NCBI GenBank assembly: GCA_026984775.1
Contig: JALSRM010000002.1
Span: 1 to 64,000, forward strand
Direction of reading: 5' to 3'
Source: Gammaproteobacteria bacterium
GTDB taxonomy: Bacteria; Pseudomonadota; Gammaproteobacteria; CAJXQU01
DNA length: 64,000 nucleotides
Both the position numbers and the translations under genes were made by a program. Position 1 is the first letter of the stretch, and every line of letters starts with the position of its first letter. The notes beneath the pieces were generated by a model. That model searched no databases, had not been told where the DNA came from, and saw only the letters and a program-made list of their open reading frames with translations. Below are positions 30,133-39,916 of this stretch, in pieces.

Positions 30133-30909
30133 TCAGACAAGCCCAAGGATGTTATAGCCTGAATCCACATAGGTGATCTCACCCGTAATACCAGCGGCCA
30201 GATCGGAGCAGAGAAAGGCGGCGGTGTTGCCCACATCATCAATGGTGACATTGCGGCGTAGGGGTGCGTGTTCCTCCACGGCATTCAAGAAACCGCGCAG
30301 GCCGGAAATGCCGGCGGCAGCGAGGGTCTTGATCGGCCCGGCAGAAATGGCATTCACCCGGATGCCCTCAGGGCCCAGGCTGTACGCCATATAACGGACA
30401 TTGGACTCAAGGCTGGCCTTCGCCAGGCCCATCACGTTGTAGTTGGGCATCGCACGAACAGCTCCAATGTAGCTCAAGGTCAGCATGGCACCGTTGCGAT
30501 CCTTCATCATCGGACGCGCTGCGTTACCCAGGGCTGTAAAGCTGTAGGAGCTGATGTCATGCGCGACCTGGAAACCTTCCCGCGTGACACTGTCCATGAA
30601 TTCTCCCGCGAGTTCTTCACGGGGAGCAAAGGCCACGGCATGGACCAGGATATCCAGATGATCCCAGTAATTGTCCAGATTTTCGAAGACTGCTTCGATC
30701 TCGTCATCACTGGCCACATCACATGGCAGGACGATTTCCGAATCCATCTCTTCGGCAAATTTTTCTACACGGCCAGCGAGTTTTTCATTTTGATAGGTGA
30801 AAGCCAGATTGGCGCCTTCTCGCTGCATGGCCTTGGCGATACCATAGGCAATGGAACGGTTGCTGGCTACACCAACAATCAATGCATTTTTTCCTTGCAG
30901 AAACCCCAT
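30133..30909 (-). CDS. fabI: Enoyl-[acyl-carrier-protein] reductase (NADH) FabI
   Basis: 258 residues. The Rossmann start [25 protein letters not shown] and the catalytic Tyr-x6-Lys in [12 protein letters not shown] are present. It reduces trans-2-enoyl-ACP in fatty-acid elongation. It lies 11 bp upstream of the symporter on the same strand. Confidence 0.96.
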   Translation of the reverse strand: MGFLQGKNALIVGVASNRSIAYGIAKAMQREGANLAFTYQNEKLAGRVEKFAEEMDSEIVLPCDVASDDEIEAVFENLDNYWDHLDILVHAVAFAPREELAGEFMDSVTREGFQVAHDISSYSFTALGNAARPMMKDRNGAMLTLSYIGAVRAMPNYNVMGLAKASLESNVRYMAYSLGPEGIRVNAISAGPIKTLAAAGISGLRGFLNAVEEHAPLRRNVTIDDVGNTAAFLCSDLAAGITGEITYVDSGYNILGLV

Positions 30910-31000
30910 GTTCTAGTCCTCAGTCTGATTCAAGATGTGTATTTCGGGGATGGCATGTTTATAATTCCCCCTCGTTGACGATTATCATATAAGAAACTGC

Positions 31001-33154
31001 ATGCTCGGGCGACTCTCTTTGTTATTTTTGTTCCTATTTGCGGGTGGTTGTGCTGAACCACCCTGGAACAACCCGTATCCTGCCGAACAGGATACGGCCA
31101 GCATTATCTATGATCATTTTGCCGAACGCCCCAAACACCTCGATCCGGTTCGTTCCTACAGCTCAAATGAATATCTTTTTATTGGCCAGATATACGAACC
31201 GCCCTTGCAATACCATTTCCTTAAGCGACCCTACGAACTGATACCCCTGACGGCTGCCGAGATGCCGACGGTGACCTTTTTGGATGCTGCTGGTAACGTG
31301 TTGCCGGAAGATACTTCCGCTGAGAAGGTGGCGTGGAGTATCTACCGTATTACTCTCCAGCCAGGGATCAAATTCCAACCCCATCCCGCATTTGCAAGAA
31401 ATGAACAGGGTGATTTTCTCTACCATAATCTGACTGAAGAAGATCTGGAGGATATCCGGACTCTGGACGATTTTGAACAGACCGGAACCCGCGAGCTGGT
31501 TGCCGATGATTATGTCTACCAGATCAAACGCATGGCTCATCCAACAACCCATTCGCCCATTGCGAGCCTAATGGCCGAATACATTGTGGGTATGCGCGAG
31601 CTTTCGGCAGAGTTGCGAAAGCAATCCACGCCGGCAGATAAGCACTATATCGACCTTAGAAATTTCTCGATGCAAGGGGTTCGGGTGATCGATCGCTATA
31701 CATACGAGATCAAGCTTAGGGGAAAATATCCGCAGTTTATCTATTGGCTTTCCATGTCCTTTTTTGCCCCCATGCCTTGGGAGGCCGATCGTTTTTACTC
31801 ACAACCAGGCATGGAGGAGAAAAATATCACTCTGGACTGGTATCCGGTGGGTACCGGCCCTTTCATGCTTACGGAAAATAATCCGAATCTGCGTATGGTT
31901 CTGGAAAGGAATCCAAATTTTCACGGTGAACGTTATCCATCAGAAGGTGAACCTGAGGATGAGGAGAAAGGTTTTCTGGTTGATGCGGGTAAGTCACTCC
32001 CCTTTGTCGAGAAGGCGATCTATTCTTTGGAAAAAGAGTCGATCCCGGCCTGGAACAAGTTCCTGCAAGGCTATTATGATACCTCTGGGATCACGTCGGA
32101 CAGCTTCGATCAGGCCGTACAACTGGGTGCTCAGGGAGATGTTCAGCTTACGGAAGAGATGCAACGGAAGGGAATGAAACTGCTGACGGCAGTGACCACA
32201 TCGACCTACTACATGGGCTTTAACATGCTCGATGATGTCATCGGCGGTTATTCGGACCGTGCCAAATACCTGCGCCAAGCGATCTCCATCGCGGTCGATT
32301 ATGAGGAATACATTTCCATTTTTGCCAACGGTCGCGGATTACCGGCACAGGGTCCTATACCTCCTGGTATCTTTGGCAGCAAGGAAGGTAAAGCCGGGAT
32401 CAATCCGGTGGTGTATGAGTGGGATGAGGCAAGAAACAAACCACGACGCAAATCGATCGAAGTGGCACGTGAGTTGATGATAAAAGCCGGTTACCCGGGT
32501 GGGCGCGATGAGAAGACGGGCAAGCAATTGATTCTTTATTTCGATACCACCGGTGGCGGGCCGGGTAGCAAGGCACTGCTGGACTGGTTGAGCAAACAAT
32601 TCCGCAAGTTGGGTATCCAGCTGGTGATCCGATCAACTGACTACAATCGCTTTCAGGAAAAGATGCTGAAGGGAACCGCACAGATTTTTCAGTGGGGGTG
32701 GAACGCCGACTATCCCGATCCTGAAAACTTTCTGTTTCTGCTCTATGGTCCCAATGGCAAGGTGGAACACAAAGGGGAAAATGCGGCCAACTATAATAAT
32801 CCTGAATTTAACGCTTTGTTTGAAAAGATGAAAAACATGGACAACGGATTACAGCGGCAGGCAGTGATCGACAAGATGATCGCCATTGCACGAGAGGATG
32901 CTCCATGGCTCTGGGGTTGGCACCCGGTGGCCTTTTCGTTGCACCACAAGTGGTACTCCAATGCAAAACCCAATCTTATGGCGAACAATACGCTCAAATA
33001 CAAAAGGGTCGATCCTGTTATGCGCAGTGCAAAGCGAAAGGCCTGGAATCAGCCTGTGTTGTGGCCGTTGAAGTGGGTAGTACTGCTGTTTCTGCTGTTC
33101 ATGATTCCTGCCGTCTTAATTTGGTGGCGTAAGGAGAGGGCGACTGCCTTATGA
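31001..33154 (+). CDS. Peptide ABC transporter substrate-binding protein, membrane anchored
   Basis: 717 residues, larger than usual SBP family 5 members (~500-600). The N-terminus has a lipobox-like FAGGC at residues ~13-17; the C-terminus has a membrane helix (WPLKWVVLLFLLFMIPAVLIWW) followed by a basic tail. The centre is an SBP_bac_5 (DppA/YejA-like) binding lobe pair with PVGTGPFMLTENNPNLRMVLERNP and QWGWNADYPDPENFLFLLYGPN. It should catch oligopeptides in the periplasm and pass them to the two permeases encoded next. Stop overlaps the next start by 4 bases. Confidence 0.88.
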   Translation: MLGRLSLLFLFLFAGGCAEPPWNNPYPAEQDTASIIYDHFAERPKHLDPVRSYSSNEYLFIGQIYEPPLQYHFLKRPYELIPLTAAEMPTVTFLDAAGNVLPEDTSAEKVAWSIYRITLQPGIKFQPHPAFARNEQGDFLYHNLTEEDLEDIRTLDDFEQTGTRELVADDYVYQIKRMAHPTTHSPIASLMAEYIVGMRELSAELRKQSTPADKHYIDLRNFSMQGVRVIDRYTYEIKLRGKYPQFIYWLSMSFFAPMPWEADRFYSQPGMEEKNITLDWYPVGTGPFMLTENNPNLRMVLERNPNFHGERYPSEGEPEDEEKGFLVDAGKSLPFVEKAIYSLEKESIPAWNKFLQGYYDTSGITSDSFDQAVQLGAQGDVQLTEEMQRKGMKLLTAVTTSTYYMGFNMLDDVIGGYSDRAKYLRQAISIAVDYEEYISIFANGRGLPAQGPIPPGIFGSKEGKAGINPVVYEWDEARNKPRRKSIEVARELMIKAGYPGGRDEKTGKQLILYFDTTGGGPGSKALLDWLSKQFRKLGIQLVIRSTDYNRFQEKMLKGTAQIFQWGWNADYPDPENFLFLLYGPNGKVEHKGENAANYNNPEFNALFEKMKNMDNGLQRQAVIDKMIAIAREDAPWLWGWHPVAFSLHHKWYSNAKPNLMANNTLKYKRVDPVMRSAKRKAWNQPVLWPLKWVVLLFLLFMIPAVLIWWRKERATAL

Positions 33155-34128
33155 TGGCCTATATCCTGCGTCGAATTCTCTACGCAATCCCAATTTTGAT
33201 TGGAGTCAATGTACTGACATTTGTGCTTTTCTTTGTCGTCAACAGTCCGGATGACATGGCGCGCATGCAGTTGGGTCAGAAACGGGTGACAGAAGAGGCG
33301 ATCCAGAACTGGAAGGCAGAACGGGGTTATGACAAGCCCCTGTTGTGGAATGCAGAGGCTGAAGGATTGGATAAGGTCACGGACACGATCTTTTTCAAGA
33401 AATCCATACGCCTGTTCCTGTTTGATTTTGGCCGCTCCGATAGCGGCCGCGATATCAGTTCCGATATTCAGCAGCGGATGTGGCCCAGTCTGGCGATTGC
33501 AATCCCGGGATTGATCGTTGGTTTACTGGTGAATATCTCATTTGCTTTGCTGATCGCTTTTTTCCGGGGTACCTATCTTGATATTTCCGGTGTGGTATTG
33601 TGCGTGATCTTGATGTCCATCTCCAGCCTGTTCTACATCATTGCTGGGCAATACCTGGTAGGCAAGCTGATGAACCTTGTACCTATTTCCGGTTATGACA
33701 CCGGTTTTGAGGCGATCAAGTTTCTGATTCTTCCTGTTCTGGTCGGTCTGGTGAGCGGCATTGGATCAGGTACACGTTGGTACCGAACCATCTTTCTCGA
33801 GGAAATCGGAAAGGACTATGTGCGTACGGCACGTTCAAAAGGGTTGTCGGAACGCCTGATCATGTTCCGGCATGTCTTGAAAAATGCCATGATTCCTATT
33901 CTCACCGGTGTTGTGGTGATCCTGCCACTGTTGTTCATGGGCAGTCTGATCACGGAGTCGTTTTTTGGCATACCGGGGCTTGGCAGTTACACGCTGGATG
34001 CGATCAACAGCCAGGATTTTGCCATTGTCCGATCCATGGTTTTTCTCGGTTCTGTTTTATATATCATCGGTTTGTTACTGACCGATATCTCCTATACCCT
34101 GGTTGATCCCAGAGTGAGGTTGTCCTGA
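33151..34128 (+). CDS. Peptide ABC transporter permease (YejB-like)
   Basis: 325 residues; starts MAYILRRILYAIPILIGVNVLTF as in DppB/YejB permeases, six helices, with the EAA loop GKDYVRTARSKGLSERLIMFRHVLKNAMIPI. Inner-membrane channel half of the importer. The start overlaps the SBP stop by 4 bases; the end overlaps the next start by one base. Confidence 0.93.
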   Translation: MMAYILRRILYAIPILIGVNVLTFVLFFVVNSPDDMARMQLGQKRVTEEAIQNWKAERGYDKPLLWNAEAEGLDKVTDTIFFKKSIRLFLFDFGRSDSGRDISSDIQQRMWPSLAIAIPGLIVGLLVNISFALLIAFFRGTYLDISGVVLCVILMSISSLFYIIAGQYLVGKLMNLVPISGYDTGFEAIKFLILPVLVGLVSGIGSGTRWYRTIFLEEIGKDYVRTARSKGLSERLIMFRHVLKNAMIPILTGVVVILPLLFMGSLITESFFGIPGLGSYTLDAINSQDFAIVRSMVFLGSVLYIIGLLLTDISYTLVDPRVRLS

Positions 34129-35534
34129 TGCCAATAGTTCTTTGGACAGATGCTCTTGTGTTTCTACTCCTGATCATGGTGAGCCTGTTCGTTTGGCACG
34201 TACGCCGCCATGAACATCTGCGAAGACCTTGGCGAATCGTTCTATGCAGCCCCATAGCTATGGCGTCGGCTGTTATCCTCTTAATCTATTTGATCATCGG
34301 GTTACTGGATTCATTACATTTCCATCCACAGATCGAAGATCTCAACAATGGAGAGAAGCAATACTCAACACAGATTAAAAGTGTTTTTGATATGTTGGTG
34401 AGCCATTTGCAGGAGCACGATGAAAAGACCTATTCTGCTCCCTTTGCGGCATGGCAGTACAACAAGGAAACTATTGAGCTCGAAGATGGAACCATGATCC
34501 GTGATTATCCACGGCTTCGCTTCGGAGGGGCCCATCTCAGGGATCCGGATACGGAAAAGATTCCGGATATCGTCAGCAAGGTTTTGCATTCGACTGTGAT
34601 TTGGTCTGTCATTTTTTTTCTGTTCGTTATGCTCGTCATATGGAGGATAAGCCGGAGAATCCAGAGGAGCTTTCCGGAGTCGATCAGCGCTGTAGCCAGA
34701 GGCAAGACCGAGATTCCGTGGCTGGTGATTTTTCTCACCGCGGGGATCAGTCTGTGGCTGGTGATTGTGGCCTGGAATCTCAGCCACTATTACCATATTT
34801 TTGGTACCGACAAGGTAGGCCAAGACGTGTTTTATCAGGCAATGAAGAGTATTCGTACCGGCCTGATCATCGGTACATTGACGACTTTGGTCATGCTACC
34901 TTTTGCTATTCTCATGGGTATCTCGGCAGGGTATTTTCGTGGCTGGATAGATGATGCGATCCAGTATATCTACACAACACTGAATTCTATCCCCGGTGTA
35001 CTTTTGATCGCGGCGGCCATTCTCATGCTACAGGTTTATATGGCCAATCATGCCGATCAATTTACCAGTCTTGCTGCACGTTCGGACATGCGGCTGTTGT
35101 TTCTCTGTATCATTCTGGGAGTGACCAGCTGGACAGGGCTCTGCCGTATGTTGCGCGGAGAGACGATGAAGCTGCGTGAGGTGGATTACATTCAAGCGGC
35201 ACAAGCCTTTGGTGTAGGCAACTTCACCATCATCATGCGCCACATTCTACCCAATGTGATGCATATTGTTCTGATCTCGGTGGTTCTGGATTTCAGCGGA
35301 TTGGTGCTGGCCGAAGCGGTGCTTTCCTACATTAACATTGGCGTCGATCCCAGTATGAACAGCTGGGGGAACATGATCAATAGTGCCAGGATGGAGATGG
35401 CGCGTGATCCTGTCGTCTGGTGGTCTTTGGCTGCTGCATTTGTCTTTATGTTCGTACTGGTACTGGCAGCCAATCTGTTTTCTGATACTGTCAGGGATGC
35501 CTTTGATCCCAGACTGAGAGGAAGAGAAGAATGA
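34128..35534 (+). CDS. Peptide ABC transporter permease (YejE-like)
   Basis: 468 residues, longer than typical DppC permeases because of an N-terminal extension: two or three helices and a ~100-residue loop (LNNGEKQYSTQIKSVFDMLVSH...RLRFGGAHL) before the transport core. The core has KVGQDVFYQAMKSIRTGLIIG and the EAA loop REVDYIQAAQAFGVGNFTIIMRHILPNV. Second half of the channel. Confidence 0.92.
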   Translation: MPIVLWTDALVFLLLIMVSLFVWHVRRHEHLRRPWRIVLCSPIAMASAVILLIYLIIGLLDSLHFHPQIEDLNNGEKQYSTQIKSVFDMLVSHLQEHDEKTYSAPFAAWQYNKETIELEDGTMIRDYPRLRFGGAHLRDPDTEKIPDIVSKVLHSTVIWSVIFFLFVMLVIWRISRRIQRSFPESISAVARGKTEIPWLVIFLTAGISLWLVIVAWNLSHYYHIFGTDKVGQDVFYQAMKSIRTGLIIGTLTTLVMLPFAILMGISAGYFRGWIDDAIQYIYTTLNSIPGVLLIAAAILMLQVYMANHADQFTSLAARSDMRLLFLCIILGVTSWTGLCRMLRGETMKLREVDYIQAAQAFGVGNFTIIMRHILPNVMHIVLISVVLDFSGLVLAEAVLSYINIGVDPSMNSWGNMINSARMEMARDPVVWWSLAAAFVFMFVLVLAANLFSDTVRDAFDPRLRGREE

Positions 35535-35947
35535 GCAAAAAGAAAGAGAAAGTTGAATTGCCCAATGACAAGGACCTCACCCTGCGGGTGGTACCCATGC
35601 CAAAGGACACTAACTATGGTGGCAGCATTTTCGGTGGCTATCTATTTTCGCAGATCGATATTGCCGCTAGCATTCCAGCGATCAAACGGGCCAGGGGACG
35701 GGTGGCTACCGTCGCTGTCAATTCCATCGAGTTGCATCAACCGGTGTTTGTTGGTGATGTGCTGAGTTTTTATGCTGAAGTGGTGAAAGTGGGTCATACG
35801 TCCATTACTGTGGATGTTGAAGTGTATGCCCAGAGGAATGCTGCCAATCCACAGGTGGTGAAGGTGACACAGGCGACGCTGACCTTTGTGGCACTGGATG
35901 AGGATCGTAAGCCCAGGCCGGTGCCACCAGAAGAGGATAATGCATGA
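35531..35947 (+). CDS. Acyl-CoA thioesterase (YciA-type hotdog)
   Basis: 138 residues. DTNYGGSIFGGYLFSQIDIAASIPAIKRARGRVATVAVNSIELHQPVFVGDVL is the YciA/BACH acyl-CoA thioesterase signature. It should release free fatty acid and CoA from a cytoplasmic acyl-CoA. It is embedded in a peptide importer operon, overlapping both neighbours by 4 bases, which is an unexpected place for this enzyme. Confidence 0.9.
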   Translation: MSKKKEKVELPNDKDLTLRVVPMPKDTNYGGSIFGGYLFSQIDIAASIPAIKRARGRVATVAVNSIELHQPVFVGDVLSFYAEVVKVGHTSITVDVEVYAQRNAANPQVVKVTQATLTFVALDEDRKPRPVPPEEDNA

Positions 35948-37563
35948 GCGATACCCTGATCGAAATTTCCGATCTGAAGGTGTGTTTCGGCGACAATGTC
36001 GCCGTTGACGGTATTGATCTACGAATCAAACGGGGGGAGACATTTGTTCTCCTGGGTGAATCGGGCTGCGGTAAGTCTATTACGGCACTGACCATGATGC
36101 GGTTACTACCCAATGCTGCACGTGTGAAATCCGGCCAAGTGTTGCTGGATGGCGAGGATCTGTTGCGACTTTCCGAGAAGCGTATGCGGCAGATCCGGGG
36201 TGGCAAGATTGGAATGATTTTTCAGGAGCCACAGACCTCTCTGAACCCGGTGATGAAGATAGGAGATCAAATTGCGGAATCCCTGATCTGGCACAACAAA
36301 CTCAATGGTAACTCTTCACGGGCAGCGGTTATCAAGCTGCTTGAAGATGTGGGTATTACTGATCCTGAACGCCGCTATGATGAATATCCGCATCAGTTTT
36401 CCGGTGGCATGAAACAGCGGGTCATGATTGCTATGGCGTTGGCGGGTGAGCCTGAGCTGTTGATCGCCGATGAACCGACAACGGCACTGGATGTCACGAT
36501 ACAAGCTCAGGTATTGGAGTTATTGCAGACGCTGCAGCGGGAGCACAACATGGCCATTCTGTTTATTACGCATGATCTAGGGGTGGCCTCAAAGATGGCG
36601 GATCATGTGGGCGTCATGTATGCTGGCAAGATTGTCGAAAAGGCGCCGCGTGATCAGTTTTTCAGGGCACCCGCCCACCCCTATTCACGTACATTGTTTG
36701 ATGCCTTGCCAAGCCGGCTCAAACGGCAACAGGAAGAACAGAAAAAAAACAGAAGCGCATCGAACGGCGTGTTGATGGAAGTGAAAAACCTGGATATTCA
36801 CTTTCCTATTCGAAGTGGTTTCTTTAAACGCGTGACCGGCTATGTGAAAGCGGTCAACAATATTTCCCTGACCTTGGAGAAAGGCAAGACCATTGCCATG
36901 GTGGGTGAGTCCGGCAGTGGCAAGACCACCTTCGGCAAGGGTGTGTTGCAGCTGGTGAAACCAACCAATGGTTCAGTGATCTTTGAAGGCGAGGATCTGA
37001 CCCGCCTTACACCTGCCCAATTGCGCAAACACCGATCCGATATACAGATTATTTTTCAAGATCCCTACTCATCCATGAATCCACGGATGATCGTTGGTGA
37101 TATCATTGAAGAAGGGATGATTGCACAAGGGATCGGGAAAACCCGGCAGGAACGCATCAGGCGGGTGGAAGAACTGCTGGTACAAGTGGGTCTGGAGAAG
37201 ACGCACCGTATGCGTTATCCCCATGAATTCTCCGGTGGTCAGCGTCAGCGGATCTGCATCGCCCGTGCTCTGGCCGTGGATCCAAAATTGATCATTTGCG
37301 ACGAACCTACCAGTGCATTGGATGTTTCGGTGCAGTCACAGATATTGAAGCTGTTGAAAGATTTGCAGGATCGCCTTGATCTGACCTATCTCTTCATCAC
37401 CCATAATATTGGTGTTGTGGATTATATTGCACATAAGGTGGCCGTGATGTATCGAGGTGAGATTGTCGAATATGGGGATGTGGATCAGGTGCTCTATCAC
37501 CCTCAACACCCTTATACCCGGGAGCTTCTGTCGGCAGTCCCCCGCATCGAAACGTCCGCATGA
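35944..37563 (+). CDS. Peptide ABC transporter ATP-binding protein, two fused nucleotide-binding domains (YejF-like)
   Basis: 539 residues, two ABC domains in one chain. Domain 1: Walker A GESGCGKS, signature FSGGMKQRV, Walker B LLIADEPT. Domain 2: Walker A GESGSGKT, signature FSGGQRQRI, Walker B LIICDEPT. Each has a C-terminal oligopeptide-transporter extension (APAHPYSRTLFDALPS; HPQHPYTRELLSAVP). All ATPase motifs are intact. It powers the importer encoded by 31001-35534. Confidence 0.95.
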   Translation: MSDTLIEISDLKVCFGDNVAVDGIDLRIKRGETFVLLGESGCGKSITALTMMRLLPNAARVKSGQVLLDGEDLLRLSEKRMRQIRGGKIGMIFQEPQTSLNPVMKIGDQIAESLIWHNKLNGNSSRAAVIKLLEDVGITDPERRYDEYPHQFSGGMKQRVMIAMALAGEPELLIADEPTTALDVTIQAQVLELLQTLQREHNMAILFITHDLGVASKMADHVGVMYAGKIVEKAPRDQFFRAPAHPYSRTLFDALPSRLKRQQEEQKKNRSASNGVLMEVKNLDIHFPIRSGFFKRVTGYVKAVNNISLTLEKGKTIAMVGESGSGKTTFGKGVLQLVKPTNGSVIFEGEDLTRLTPAQLRKHRSDIQIIFQDPYSSMNPRMIVGDIIEEGMIAQGIGKTRQERIRRVEELLVQVGLEKTHRMRYPHEFSGGQRQRICIARALAVDPKLIICDEPTSALDVSVQSQILKLLKDLQDRLDLTYLFITHNIGVVDYIAHKVAVMYRGEIVEYGDVDQVLYHPQHPYTRELLSAVPRIETSA

Positions 37564-38093
37564 ATGACCAAACACTGAAAAAGATCGCCTCGGCACTTGT
37601 CTTTGCGGCAGACAAACACCGTAATCATCGGCGTAAAGACATTGGTCAGACGCCCTATATCAACCATCCTATTGATTTGATCGATGTACTCCTCAATGAG
37701 GCGGATGTTACCGATACAGATGTCCTGATCGCAGCCATTCTGCATGATACCGTAGAAGATACGGATACCTGTTTTGAAGAGATCGAGCAGGCTTTTGGCA
37801 CTCACGTTTCCAAGATGGTACGTGAAGTGACCGATAACAAACGCTTGCGCAAAGAAAAGCGCAAGCAGTTGCAGATCGAGCATGCTGCTGGTGCCAGTCA
37901 TGGGGCAAAACTGATCAAACTGGCAGATAAAATCTGCAATCTTCGGGATATGGTTGCTGCTCCCCCAGCTGGTTGGGACCTGGAACGACGGCGGGAGTAT
38001 TTCGACTGGTGCCTGGCCGTAGTCGATCAGATGCGTGGAACCCATCCGACACTGGAGAAGATCTTTGATGAGGTTTATGCAGAGAAACCCTGA
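37560..38093 (+). CDS. HD-domain phosphohydrolase, MESH1-like (probable small alarmone hydrolase)
   Basis: 177 residues. The HD motif and following residues AAILHDTVEDTDT, with an upstream HRRKDIGQTPYINHPIDL and a downstream KLADKICNLRDM, fit the hydrolase domain of RelA/SpoT and of single-domain MESH1. There is no synthetase, TGS or ACT domain. It should hydrolyse (p)ppGpp or a related nucleotide with Mn2+. The start overlaps the ATPase stop by 4 bases, so it ends the importer operon. Confidence 0.88.
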   Translation: MNDQTLKKIASALVFAADKHRNHRRKDIGQTPYINHPIDLIDVLLNEADVTDTDVLIAAILHDTVEDTDTCFEEIEQAFGTHVSKMVREVTDNKRLRKEKRKQLQIEHAAGASHGAKLIKLADKICNLRDMVAAPPAGWDLERRREYFDWCLAVVDQMRGTHPTLEKIFDEVYAEKP

Positions 38094-38253
38094 GGCCGGA
38101 GTTTCTTTGTGAGATCTGCTTCAAAAATCACCAGCCGGTTTGCAGATCTAAATGTTAAGCCTTGTGGCAATCCCCTGATTCTTCGGGCATTTAAGCCAAA
38201 ATTTGCATAAACTCTTCTTCATTTCAAATATGCTGCTTTGGGAGGGTGAGTGT

Positions 38254-39339
38254 ATGTTCTGTTGTTCTCGACCATTATTACCTATCTCAACAGGGGCCTG
38301 CCTACTCTTTCATTGCAGTTTCAGCATTGCAACGCCTTCCGATCTCGCTGATTTAAGCCTGCAGGATCTTTTGCGCCTGGAGATACACGATGACCCTTTT
38401 CCAGTTGAAACGCTTAAAGAACGCTGGACAATTGAATACAGTTTTCGTCAACTGAAGCTGAATGGTTATCAGATGGCTGATAGGTCCGTTGGTCTGGAAC
38501 AAATATTTCAGGCCGCCGGAGAGCCGAGAACAGCGATGAATTTCCCGGTAGTACCGATCAAGGCGACTCAGGAAGTTCATACGTTCGATATCAGTTATCG
38601 GATGAATGATCGTTTGAAGATTTCACTGTCAGTACCTTTGGTAAAACAAAATACGGAGCATGTCAGTTCCGTTCCTGGCTTTGAACGGTTTGCTATTCAA
38701 TCATCAGGTATTGGCGATGTTTCCTTTTTCAGTCACTGGTATCAACCACTCAATGCTCATAGTGCCTTACAATTGTCATTTGGTCTCAGTATTCCCACCG
38801 GATCGATCGATGAAAAAGGCGATACTCCACGGAATGGTGCCGGAACGCTCGAACAGTTACCCTTCACCAAACAGCTGGGCAGTGGAACTTGGGATCTGCC
38901 CATGGCACTGAGTTATCTGCGCCATGATGGTTCATGGGACTGGGGGGTACAGGCGACTGCAAGAATCCATCTGGGAAGGAATCATCACAATTATCATCTG
39001 GGCGATCGTTATGGAATCAATGTTTGGGCCCAGTATTTCACGAAATCTTATTTCCACCCAGGGGTCAGGGTTGCATGGCAGCATATTAATCCGATCGACG
39101 GTATCGATACAGAACTGCTGATGCCGGGTCAATTCCGTTTCCCATCCCCTATCAGTAATCCTGATTTTTATGGTGGTAATAACGTAAATCTCAGTCTTTT
39201 GATGAAAGTCTGTAATTCGGAAACGAATTGCAAGAAATATGCTGATCTGGAATTCACTCGGCCGGTTTATCGGAATATGACGGGAATTCAGCCCAGGGAA
39301 GATTATCAGTTCAGGATCAGTTTTGGTCTGAAATTTTAG
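38254..39339 (+). CDS. Outer-membrane protein with plug-like N-terminal motif, unknown
   Basis: 361 residues from ATG 38254, set by GGGAGGG 7-8 bases upstream; a signal peptide (ISTGACLLFHCSFSIATP) follows. Just after it is DLSLQDLLRLEI, a motif seen at the start of some TonB-dependent receptor plugs. The rest is alternating aromatic/polar beta-strands (ISLSVPLVKQ, SALQLSFGLSIPTG, WDWGVQATARIHLG), ending RISFGLKF with a terminal Phe; it looks like a small barrel, too short for a TonB receptor. It lies 5 bp before a YfiR-like gene, so it may be the sensor or partner in that system. The function is inferred. Confidence 0.72.
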   Translation: MFCCSRPLLPISTGACLLFHCSFSIATPSDLADLSLQDLLRLEIHDDPFPVETLKERWTIEYSFRQLKLNGYQMADRSVGLEQIFQAAGEPRTAMNFPVVPIKATQEVHTFDISYRMNDRLKISLSVPLVKQNTEHVSSVPGFERFAIQSSGIGDVSFFSHWYQPLNAHSALQLSFGLSIPTGSIDEKGDTPRNGAGTLEQLPFTKQLGSGTWDLPMALSYLRHDGSWDWGVQATARIHLGRNHHNYHLGDRYGINVWAQYFTKSYFHPGVRVAWQHINPIDGIDTELLMPGQFRFPSPISNPDFYGGNNVNLSLLMKVCNSETNCKKYADLEFTRPVYRNMTGIQPREDYQFRISFGLKF

Positions 39340-39344
39340 ACGTA

Positions 39345-39914
39345 ATGAATCAAAGAGCACACTATCTGCAAGTTTTGATCGCCTGTCTTATGACAGGGTT
39401 TGCCATGCTCACTCCTGTCCATGCTGAACAACCCAGACTGGAACATTCTGAACTGAGCAGAGAGTATCAGATAAAAGCCGCAATGCTGTATAAATTCGTC
39501 TGGTTTGTACGCTGGAAATCTGGTGATTTCAAGGACAAAAAAAGCCCGATAAGTTTATGTCTTAGCGAGCCAGAACCATTTGGAGGTTACCTTGATCAGC
39601 TGGTTGAAGGAAGATTGTTCGGCAAGAATAAAAGAAAGATATCAGTCAGACGGTTTGACAAAAAAAATTATCTGGATCATCTCCAGGAATGCCATGTTTT
39701 GTTTATCCCCAAGGGTTCAGATGTGCCAGTTCCACAAAAGAAGGGGCTTCTGGTAGTGACGGACGGCAGACCAATCGAAAAGAGTTCGGCACATATCAAC
39801 TTTATCACCAGTGGTAATTATGTCCGGTTTGAAATCAACCGGAACAACCTGAAAAAAAGTCACATTCGCCTGAGCTCAAAACTGTTGAAGCTTGCCAGGG
39901 TCGTAGGGGACTGA
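39345..39914 (+). CDS. YfiR-like periplasmic regulator (DUF4154)
   Basis: 189 residues. The signal peptide ends near PVHA. The domain pattern EYQIKAAMLYKFVWFVRW, ISLCLSEPEPFGGYLDQL, LQECHVLFIPKGS, VVTDG and INFITSGNYVRFEINRNNLKKSHIRLSSKLLKLARVVGD fits the YfiR/DUF4154 family. In Pseudomonas YfiR holds the diguanylate cyclase YfiN (TpbB) inactive from the periplasm. Here the next gene, 2 bp downstream, is a CHASE8-HAMP cyclase, so it is likely the direct target. Confidence 0.88.
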   Translation: MNQRAHYLQVLIACLMTGFAMLTPVHAEQPRLEHSELSREYQIKAAMLYKFVWFVRWKSGDFKDKKSPISLCLSEPEPFGGYLDQLVEGRLFGKNKRKISVRRFDKKNYLDHLQECHVLFIPKGSDVPVPQKKGLLVVTDGRPIEKSSAHINFITSGNYVRFEINRNNLKKSHIRLSSKLLKLARVVGD

Positions 39915-39916
39915 AA

